Shown here piece after piece: positions 1-5,712 of a DNA stretch of 5,976 bases. The translations under genes and the position numbers were made by a program. This stretch comes from Synergistaceae bacterium (GTDB lineage Bacteria; Synergistota; Synergistia; Synergistales; Aminobacteriaceae), in contig JAFSLR010000391.1 in NCBI GenBank assembly GCA_017448375.1, forward strand, positions 1-5,976, in the 5' to 3' direction. How positions within the stretch are numbered: the first letter of the stretch is position 1; each line of letters begins with the position of its first letter. The notes beneath the pieces were generated by a model that did not search any database, was not told the origin of the DNA, and saw only the letters and a list, made by a program, of their open reading frames with translations.

Positions 1-944
1 ATCTGACCGCCCGTTGACGCAGCAGCCTCGACAGCTCCGGCAAATTCAGGCTTGTAGCCCGTGCGTTTCATCATTGGGATTGTTACGCTTCCTGTTGTTA
101 CGGTGTTTCCGACTGATGATCCCGATACCATTCCGCAGAGTGCTGATGATATTACTGCGACTTTTGCAGGGCCTCCTGCTGAAGCTCCTGCAATAGCGTT
201 AGCCAGGTTGATGAAGAATGTTGATATGCCTGTTCGCTCAAGGAATGCCCCGAATATGATGAACACAACAATATATTTTGCGCAGACTTCAATCGGAACG
301 CTTCGGAGTCCGTCCCCTGTCGAGTAAAACAGATCGTAGAGAACCTTCCCGAATCTTACTGTTGAGAACGCATAGAACATTAACGCGCCCACAACGCAAA
401 GTATTGGGATTCCAACGCACCTTCGGCACAATTCCATAGCAGACAGAATCGCAATCACCGCAAGCGTAACCATCATAATGTAATTAGGGTTACGGGGACT
501 TGTTACTCTCAGCGCAAGTTTTATGATACTCTCAGCATTCAGCGCAAAGTAAAAGAACGGTATTGCCCCTGCTGCCATAAATATTATGTCGTAGAACGGT
601 ATCGAGTTCACGCGGGGTGTTGTGTCGAATGTTAATGGGATTGAGATTGAGTCGCTTATTCCGGGCTTGAGAGTGCCGGATGATTTCCGTATCGGGTAAT
701 GAAGATAGCCCAGAATTATTATCAGTCCGAGAAAAACATTCAGCCTTATTTCGGGCATGGCCGTACTGAAAAGCGTAACATATATGCAGTACAGCGAGAA
801 CAGAGCCGAAAGCCACCGCACTATAACCGCCGGAGTCCCTTCCCAGATTCGGACGTTAGACTCGCGGTCATATTTCTTCATTACAGCGTCAACATCTGCT
901 TCCATTTGTGCAATATCCTGACTCGTTATATCGGTATCGCTCAT
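1..944 (-). CDS. TRAP transporter fused permease (4TM/12TM, TAXI-associated), partial
   Basis: This is the N-terminal 314 codons of a TRAP transporter fused permease; the gene runs off the left edge with no stop. The start is the ATG at 944-942, preceded by GGAGG at 957-953 with an 8-nt spacer. Hydrophobic segments lie at about residues 38-60, 66-85, 115-135, 154-172, 178-196 and 218-238, after a polar N-terminus of about 37 residues. Residues 266-314 carry the DctM-type signature: CGMVSGSSVGNTVTTGS, then IPMMKRTGYKPEFAGAVEAA and STGGQ. In this family the small DctQ-like and large DctM-like membrane subunits are fused in one chain, usually about 630-680 residues, so roughly half is present. 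It is expected to import a solute handed over by a periplasmic TAXI binding protein, driven by an ion gradient. Two such binding-protein genes lie directly upstream. The family call is firm; the substrate is unknown. Confidence 0.95.
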   Translation of the reverse strand, partial: MSDTDITSQDIAQMEADVDAVMKKYDRESNVRIWEGTPAVIVRWLSALFSLYCIYVTLFSTAMPEIRLNVFLGLIIILGYLHYPIRKSSGTLKPGISDSISIPLTFDTTPRVNSIPFYDIIFMAAGAIPFFYFALNAESIIKLALRVTSPRNPNYIMMVTLAVIAILSAMELCRRCVGIPILCVVGALMFYAFSTVRFGKVLYDLFYSTGDGLRSVPIEVCAKYIVVFIIFGAFLERTGISTFFINLANAIAGASAGGPAKVAVISSALCGMVSGSSVGNTVTTGSVTIPMMKRTGYKPEFAGAVEAAASTGGQ

Positions 945-966
945 AAAATTTTCCTCCTTCCTAACG

Positions 967-998
967 AAAAGCGGCCATGACGTTAAAATCACAGCCGC
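967..998 (-). terminator. Terminator-like hairpin between binding protein and permease genes
   Basis: On the minus strand, GCGGCTGTGA (998-989) pairs with TCATGGCCGC (980-971), giving a 10-bp stem that includes two G-U pairs around an 8-nt loop. Four T residues (970-967) follow directly. It sits 28 nt after the stop of the upstream TAXI gene and ends just before the permease ribosome binding site. The T tract is short, so partial termination or 3'-end protection of the binding-protein mRNA is more likely than full termination. This would give more binding protein than permease, as is common in transport operons. The structure is read from sequence; its activity is inferred. Confidence 0.55.
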
Positions 999-1026
999 CC
1001 CGAAAATGTTTCAATCTTTCACGGAA

Positions 1027-1983
1027 TTATTTTCCCGCAACTTTCATGTCGTGTTCGCCGAAATACTTTACTGCGCCGGGGTGATAGGGTACGGCTGTGT
1101 ATGATGCCGCGAATTTCATATCAAGCTCTGCGCCTTTTGCATGTGCCTTTGTGATTTCTTCCTTGTTGTCGAAAACTCCGCAGAGGAAGTTATACACGTC
1201 AGCCTCTGAAACGTCATCACGCGCAATTACGACAGCTCCGACCGCAACCGTTACGGTGTCTTCGTCAGTCCCGTAAACGTCCTTCTTGATTACGTTCATG
1301 CTGTAGTAGGGTGATTTTGCGATAAGCGCGAGAACATGCTCGTCATCGAATCCGACAAGGTAAACTTTCTTTGTTGCCGCGAGTGATGTTACTGCTGTTG
1401 TCGGCGCACCTGCTACGATGAATGCCGCGTCAATCTTCCCGTCCTGCAACGCCTCAACAGAGTCTCCGAATGACTGGTACGTCGGCTTAATGTCCTTGTC
1501 GATGTCGAGACCGTATGCTTCGAGAACATCCACAGCGTTGAAGTAAACCCCTGAACCTGCTGCGCCTACTGAGACGTTTTTGCCTTTGAGGTCTGCAACT
1601 GTTTTGATTGAAGGGTCAAGAGTTACTATCTGTACCTGCTCCATGTAGAGGTTTGCGACTGTTGAGAAGTTTGTGATTTTGTCATCGAAAAGCCTCGTTC
1701 CCTTGTAGGCATATGCTCCAACGTCCGACTGAACAAACCCTAACTGAGCGTCGCCGTCATCCATTGCCTCAATATTCGCCTTTGAGCCGCCTGAAGTGAT
1801 AGCTGTGATTGTGGTTGAAGTTTTTTCGCCGACTTTACCCGCGAGGACTCCGCCGAAACCGTAATACGTTCCCTGAGCACCGCCTGTCGTGAAGACCAGT
1901 TTTGTACCGCCGGGCATACCGTCAGCAAACGCACAGCCCGCGAACATCATCAACGCTACTGTTACCGCTAAAATTTTCCTCAT
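1027..1983 (-). CDS. TAXI family TRAP transporter solute-binding protein (copy 1)
   Basis: This 318-residue periplasmic binding protein of the TAXI type captures a small solute and delivers it to the fused permease encoded 82 nt downstream. A signal peptide covers about residues 1-20 (MRK, then a hydrophobic core), with likely cleavage after Ala-Phe-Ala. Cys17, in the context Phe-Ala-Gly-Cys, is an imperfect lipobox, so lipoprotein anchoring is an alternative. Family hallmarks are the TTGGAQGTYYGFGG motif soon after the signal, FVQSDVG, a GAAGSG loop followed by LEAYGLD, DGKIDAAFIVAGAPT, and a C-terminal YHPGAVKYFGE. Length is normal for the family. The ATG start has GGGAGGAA upstream with about 7 nt spacing. 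It is a close paralogue of the preceding gene, separated by 39 nt with no visible terminator. Characterised TAXI proteins bind glutamate, glutamine or dicarboxylates, but the ligand here cannot be read from the sequence. Confidence 0.95.
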   Translation of the reverse strand: MRKILAVTVALMMFAGCAFADGMPGGTKLVFTTGGAQGTYYGFGGVLAGKVGEKTSTTITAITSGGSKANIEAMDDGDAQLGFVQSDVGAYAYKGTRLFDDKITNFSTVANLYMEQVQIVTLDPSIKTVADLKGKNVSVGAAGSGVYFNAVDVLEAYGLDIDKDIKPTYQSFGDSVEALQDGKIDAAFIVAGAPTTAVTSLAATKKVYLVGFDDEHVLALIAKSPYYSMNVIKKDVYGTDEDTVTVAVGAVVIARDDVSEADVYNFLCGVFDNKEEITKAHAKGAELDMKFAASYTAVPYHPGAVKYFGEHDMKVAGK

Positions 1984-2022
1984 TGTGTGATTCCTCCCAA
2001 CAATAATTTTTTTTACTGCGTG

Positions 2023-3012
2023 TTATTTCTTTCCTGATACGAGGATTCCTTTTTCGCCGAGATACTTCACTGCGCCGGGGTGATAGGGGACAGCCGGATA
2101 GCCTGCTGCTGTTTTAAGGCTGAGTGCTTCAGCGCGTGGATTCTCGCTTGCAATTTCTTCTGCGTTCTCGAAAATTCCGTACATGAAGTTGTAGATGTCA
2201 TCAGCTTTCACGTCATCACGGGCTACTATTACGGCGTGTACAGCGATTGTTACATCGTTGTCATCAGTTCCGTATGTTGACTTGGGGAGCTCGATTTTCC
2301 CGTAATAGGGGCATTTCGCTATCAAGTCCATGATATGTTTGTCGTCAAGGCTTACGATTGAGATTTTCCCGGCTTTTGCGAGTTCTGTTACTGCCGGAGT
2401 CGGAGTCCCTGCAACAACGAAAGCAGCGTCAATTCTCCCATCTCTGAGAGCCTCTACTGCATCGCCGAATGACTCGTAGACCGGGTTAATGTCCGTGTCA
2501 ATATCCATTCCGTAAGCAGTGAAAATATCTACGGCGTTGAAGTATGTCCCTGAGCCTTCAGCACCGACAGAGACGGTTTTGCCTTTGAGGTGTTCGACGT
2601 GGGTAATTTCGGGATTGAGGGTTACTATCTGGACGGGTTCGGGGTAAAGCACTGCGACGGTTGAGAACTCGCTGTGCTTCATGTTGAAGAGGCGTGTACC
2701 CCTTGAAGCGTAGAAGCCTACATCGGACTGAGTGAAGGCGATTTTAGCGTTGTTTCTGTAGAGTGCCTCAATGTTGCTCATTGCTCCGCGTGAAGCTACT
2801 ATGCGTATCTGAGTGGCTGTCTTTCTGTTGACCATTTCAGCGAGTGAAGAGCCGAAAGCGTAATATTCGCCCTGTTCGCCGCCAGTAGCAAACGTGAGTC
2901 GGGAATTACTGTTATACGGTCCGCTGAGAGGCATACCCCCGGAAGAAGCCGAAAACGCCGGGACACTAAGTACTAGTGCCAGAATTACTGCGAGAGAAAA
3001 TATTTTCCTCAT
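2023..3012 (-). CDS. TAXI family TRAP transporter solute-binding protein (copy 2)
   Basis: This is a second TAXI-type periplasmic solute receptor of 329 residues. I place the start at the ATG 3012-3010. It begins MRKIFSLAVILALVL, a clean signal peptide with probable cleavage near Ala-Phe-Ser-Ala (residues 18-21), and it has AGGAGG at 3028-3023. The frame stays open to a TTG at 3108, but that start would bury the signal peptide, lacks a good ribosome site and would overlap the upstream gene. Family motifs are ATGGEQGEYYAFG, FTQSDVGFYA, GAEGSGTYFNAVD, DGRIDAAFVVAGTPT and YHPGAVKYLGE. By hand count about 67 of 94 residues match copy 1 in the central region, so the two arose by duplication. No cysteine follows the signal core, so unlike copy 1 this one should be soluble in the periplasm. 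It probably shares the single downstream permease with copy 1; its ligand is unknown. Confidence 0.95.
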   Translation of the reverse strand: MRKIFSLAVILALVLSVPAFSASSGGMPLSGPYNSNSRLTFATGGEQGEYYAFGSSLAEMVNRKTATQIRIVASRGAMSNIEALYRNNAKIAFTQSDVGFYASRGTRLFNMKHSEFSTVAVLYPEPVQIVTLNPEITHVEHLKGKTVSVGAEGSGTYFNAVDIFTAYGMDIDTDINPVYESFGDAVEALRDGRIDAAFVVAGTPTPAVTELAKAGKISIVSLDDKHIMDLIAKCPYYGKIELPKSTYGTDDNDVTIAVHAVIVARDDVKADDIYNFMYGIFENAEEIASENPRAEALSLKTAAGYPAVPYHPGAVKYLGEKGILVSGKK

Positions 3013-3022
3013 AGTATTACAA

Positions 3023-3028
3023 CCTCCT
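3023..3028 (-). promoter_or_regulatory. Ribosome binding site deciding the TAXI copy 2 start
   Basis: AGGAGG on the minus strand lies 10 nt before the ATG at 3012-3010 (8 nt if the following TT is counted in the anti-SD match). It fixes the start at residue 33 of the longer open frame and leaves a normal signal peptide at the N-terminus. Confidence 0.85.
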
Positions 3029-3058
3029 GAAAAAAATTTGGATTGTCCGAATATTTTA

Positions 3059-3343
3059 TCATGACTCATTTTGAATGACTCGTTTATATCCGCCAGCCCC
3101 GTAATCAAGACATCTTTTAACGCGGCTTATTGTTGCTGTTCCTGCGCCTGTTGATTTCATGATTTCGGGGTAAGTTTTAGACTCGCTGAGTAATCTTGCG
3201 ACTTCCAGTCTTTGAGACATTGCGCGGATTTCCCCCGGCGAGGCTATATCCTCAAGAAATGCGCGGACGCTCTCAGGGTCATTCAATCCCGAAAACGCCC
3301 GGCATAAGTTCAGCGTCAAATCACTTTGCGGATTCTCCGTCAT
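3059..3343 (-). CDS. YerC/YecD family TrpR-related DNA-binding protein
   Basis: This 94-residue cytoplasmic protein resembles the YerC/YecD family, relatives of the tryptophan repressor TrpR. The family pattern is clear: a helical N-terminal half with SPGEIRAMSQRLEVARLL (about residues 35-52), then a helix-turn-helix around residues 55-80 (KTYPEIMKSTGAGTATISRV), and the CLDYGAGGYK ending typical of the family. TrpR-fold proteins bind operator DNA as dimers; the effector of YerC proteins is not well established, so tryptophan sensing should not be assumed. The start is the ATG at 3343-3341, which has GGAGG 6 nt upstream; a longer frame to a TTG at 3382 has no ribosome site. The gene overlaps the 3' end of the channel gene by 23 nt, suggesting translational coupling, and ends 46 nt before the TAXI copy 2 start. 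It is a plausible local regulator of the cluster, inferred from position. Confidence 0.88.
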   Translation of the reverse strand: MTENPQSDLTLNLCRAFSGLNDPESVRAFLEDIASPGEIRAMSQRLEVARLLSESKTYPEIMKSTGAGTATISRVKRCLDYGAGGYKRVIQNES

Positions 3344-5585
3344 TGTCGGCCTCCGGGATTTGTGCGTTATTGTTCGCGGCAATGTGCAAGACTCTCTGCG
3401 GGTAAGGTATCTCTATTCCCTCACGGTTAAAGACGGCTAATATATGGTGCCTCATGTCGCTTGAGATTTTAGCCCCCGAACCTTTCCTCAGCTCGAACCA
3501 GTAATATACCTCAAATTCGAGTCCGTCATCACCGAAATTCTTGAACAGTACGAACGGTGCAGGATTCTTGAGAACGTTTGAATGACCGCTCACAACATCA
3601 AGCAATAACTTCTCAACCTTACGTGAGTCAGAATCATATGACACGCTTACTTTGAGAATTTCACGCTTCTTTAAGTCCGTACCTGTCCAGTTCGTTACGG
3701 TGTTCTCAAGGAAATACCTGTTCGGCAAAACTACGTCAAGCCCGTCCCATGTCCTTATCGTTGTTGAACGCGAGCCGATGTCCTCAACGACACCTTGAGT
3801 CCCTGAGACTTCGACAATATCATTAACCTTGAAGGGACGCGAGAATATCACGATGAATCCGCTTATGAGGTTGTTAAAGATATTCTGCATTCCGAAACCT
3901 ATACCAACCGCTATAGCACCGCCCATAAACGCGAACGCCGTCAAAGGTATATCGACAATGTTCAACGCAATAAGCGCGAAAGCTATCCATAATATATAGA
4001 ATGTTATACGCTGAATTGCATTTGCTGCCGTAATACTGGCTTTTGCACGTTTCATTATCCGGCGTTTAATGCAGTTGCTTCCCCATGAGCTTAGGAAGAA
4101 ACTTGACAGGAGTACGAGAATTGCTATTGCGAGTTTGCTGACTGTTACGGAATATCCTTCGCCCTGCCATAACTCTGTGTTAAGGAAATTCATAACGGTT
4201 TCTTTGCTGAATGAGCTTACTTTTTCGGCTAAACGTATTGCGCTCAAGTTGTCGTTTGCCTCATTGTATAGCCTCTGATAGTAGAAGATAACGCGGGGTA
4301 TTAAAGCCTCGTAACGGTTGAAGATGTCAGCAACTATTCTCCGTCTGTTGTCTGCTGCCTGAATCAAATTCTGCTGAATGACTCCCGTAACACCTTCTGC
4401 GTTTGCCTGAGACTGTGCCGACTCAACATCGCGGATTATAGCGTTCTCCATTGAGCGTACCCCATCAAGCTGTCGTTGAAGCTCTGTGATACGTGATTGA
4501 GCTTCCTCTCGAATCTTCCATATTTCCTCGCCTGACGCAGTGTCATTGAAGAGGCTGTATCGTTTGCGCCAAATTTCTTGAATCTCGCGGGTTAGGCTTA
4601 TCTCGTCATTGAGCATTGATACCATGTATTCCCAATAACTTACGCGGGCGGATCGTGCCATGTAAGAGGCTGAAGCGTTGGTGAGAATATTAACGTCAGC
4701 AGAACCGAGAGTTGCCCTTGCGCGTTTTAGGGCTGAATTTGAAGAGTCTAAAGCCTTCCTAGCCTCTGACATTTCGGAGGATAAATCTTTGAGCCGTGAG
4801 TTAAGTTTCTCAATGTTTGAATCTAATACGGCCTGAGTGAATGAAAGTTTTTTCTGCATATCGGAGAGCCGTCTTCTGAGTCTTTGAATTGTGGAGACGT
4901 TAGTGTCAAAAAGTTTTTTCTGGCTCCTGACTTGAAGACGGGTTAAAGCTGCATTGATTCGGGCATTTTCGAGACTAAGAATGTAAGTTCGGGGGAGTTC
5001 TATAGCTTCTCCGCCTTCTTCGGCTTCTTTGAGTTTTTTGCGGAGTGAAGATGCTTCTGCTAGTTCGAGTTTAAGTTTGCTGATTTTCGACTGCAAATAG
5101 AAAACCTGAACGTCAAGTCCGCGTGAAACTTTAGAGATTTCCTGCCTCAGATTATCGCTTGCGTTTATGTCAGGTGATGTTATGTTGGTGAGCGTTGAAA
5201 CGTCCCCTGATGCTGTGCTGATAGCTCCCATTCCCTGAAGAAGTGCGCCGTAAGCGGAATATGCCGTGATGAGTTCCGAGAGCGTGTGAAGGTGAATATC
5301 TTTCTGTTCTGGAGTGTAGCCCCATGCGGCCATGTCATCGGAAGCTGTTTCGGTTAATGCGTCAAGCTCATGGATTCGGCGGGAAATGTCTGAGCTTTCG
5401 AGCTTCATGTCTGAGAGTTCGGTGTCTGCTGTGGCTCTGAGCTTTGAGATGTCTGCGCTGATTTCGTCCTGAATACGGGTAACATAATCGGCGGCCATGT
5501 CTTGATTCTCTGCACCGTGAAAGACTGAAGGCGTTACGAGAATCAACAGAAATACAAGTAATGATGAGAGTAATTTTTTTTGCAA
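3321..5585 (-). CDS. MscS-family mechanosensitive ion channel with long periplasmic coiled-coil region
   Basis: This 754-residue inner-membrane protein should open under membrane tension and release solutes on hypo-osmotic shock. The order is: signal peptide (about residues 1-24, cleavage near His-Gly-Ala); a largely helical, charged region rich in Glu, Lys, Leu and Ala with coiled-coil character (about 30-470, strongest near 150-290 and 315-395); three membrane helices (about 484-501, 526-545 and 548-566); then the MscS beta and C-terminal domains. The pore helix and what follows are highly typical: GGAIAVGIGFGMQNIFNNL, then FSRPFKVNDIVEV, RTWDGLDVVLPNRYF and a final IEIPYPQ. The layout resembles larger MscK-type members, but with only the minimal three-helix core. 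Translation starts at a TTG (5585-5583) with AGGAGG 7 nt upstream; the next in-frame Met is residue 30 and would remove the signal peptide. It is the first gene of the minus-strand run and overlaps the YerC-like gene. Confidence 0.93.
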   Translation of the reverse strand: MQKKLLSSLLVFLLILVTPSVFHGAENQDMAADYVTRIQDEISADISKLRATADTELSDMKLESSDISRRIHELDALTETASDDMAAWGYTPEQKDIHLHTLSELITAYSAYGALLQGMGAISTASGDVSTLTNITSPDINASDNLRQEISKVSRGLDVQVFYLQSKISKLKLELAEASSLRKKLKEAEEGGEAIELPRTYILSLENARINAALTRLQVRSQKKLFDTNVSTIQRLRRRLSDMQKKLSFTQAVLDSNIEKLNSRLKDLSSEMSEARKALDSSNSALKRARATLGSADVNILTNASASYMARSARVSYWEYMVSMLNDEISLTREIQEIWRKRYSLFNDTASGEEIWKIREEAQSRITELQRQLDGVRSMENAIIRDVESAQSQANAEGVTGVIQQNLIQAADNRRRIVADIFNRYEALIPRVIFYYQRLYNEANDNLSAIRLAEKVSSFSKETVMNFLNTELWQGEGYSVTVSKLAIAILVLLSSFFLSSWGSNCIKRRIMKRAKASITAANAIQRITFYILWIAFALIALNIVDIPLTAFAFMGGAIAVGIGFGMQNIFNNLISGFIVIFSRPFKVNDIVEVSGTQGVVEDIGSRSTTIRTWDGLDVVLPNRYFLENTVTNWTGTDLKKREILKVSVSYDSDSRKVEKLLLDVVSGHSNVLKNPAPFVLFKNFGDDGLEFEVYYWFELRKGSGAKISSDMRHHILAVFNREGIEIPYPQRVLHIAANNNAQIPEADNDGESAK
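3350..3354 (-). promoter_or_regulatory. Ribosome binding site of the YerC-like gene
   Basis: GGAGG on the minus strand sits 6 nt before the ATG at 3343-3341, inside the last codons of the channel gene. It supports the 94-residue start over the upstream TTG and makes translational coupling to the channel reading frame likely. Confidence 0.75.
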
Positions 5586-5592
5586 TTTGATT

Positions 5593-5598
5593 CCTCCT
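5593..5598 (-). promoter_or_regulatory. Ribosome binding site supporting a TTG start for the channel
   Basis: A perfect AGGAGG on the minus strand lies 7 nt before TTG 5585-5583. No in-frame ATG or GTG lies between it and the signal-peptide sequence, so this site is the main evidence for the TTG initiation codon. Confidence 0.8.
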
Positions 5599-5644
5599 TA
5601 ATAAGTTTTGAAAATTTCTTAGAGAGTACGAAAATTCATCAGTG

Positions 5645-5650
5645 ATTATA
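5645..5650 (-). promoter_or_regulatory. Probable -10 element for the channel/TRAP operon
   Basis: A perfect TATAAT on the minus strand lies about 60 nt before the TTG start of the channel gene. At the expected distance upstream the sequence is AATAAG or similar, so the -35 box is poor and an activator or other contacts may be needed. With initiation near 5638 the leader would be about 50 nt. No further strong promoter is evident between the downstream genes, so this may drive the whole minus-strand cluster. Confidence 0.45.
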
Positions 5651-5658
5651 GCCTATTA

Positions 5659-5667
5659 TGTTATATA
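5659..5667 (+). promoter_or_regulatory. Possible extended -10 promoter for the FMN-binding gene
   Basis: TGTTATATA has the form TG-N-TATATA, an extended -10 element, about 45 nt upstream of the ATG at 5713. An overlapping TATACT (5664-5669) is an alternative. No convincing -35 box is seen. It lies only 9-14 bases from the opposing -10 element of the channel operon, so the two promoters cannot easily be occupied at once. Confidence 0.35.
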
Positions 5668-5712
5668 CTTATTGTACCCATAGAAAATTTTTTCAGGAGG
5701 ATTAACAGTGCC

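Noticed and set aside
61..327. Plus-strand open frames at 14-196 and 61-327
   Set aside because: They are antisense to the permease, whose conserved TRAP motifs are unambiguous in this stretch.
532..980. Open frames on both strands at 532-816 and 699-980
   Set aside because: Both overlap the permease N-terminus in other frames and have no family features.
1740..1934. Alternative frame of 64 codons inside TAXI copy 1
   Set aside because: It is a same-strand shadow of a strongly supported gene.
3024..3055. Weak hairpin with a T run before TAXI copy 2
   Set aside because: The stem is about three pairs each side of a mismatch with a 3-nt loop; the T run directly abuts the ribosome site, so a terminator is not convincing.
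3012..3108. N-terminal extension of TAXI copy 2 to a TTG at 3108
   Set aside because: It would hide the signal peptide, has no good ribosome site and overlaps the YerC-like gene; the ATG at 3012 has a perfect AGGAGG.
3344..3382. N-terminal extension of the YerC-like protein to a TTG at 3382
   Set aside because: There is no ribosome site, and the family pattern begins after the ATG at 3343, which has GGAGG at good spacing.
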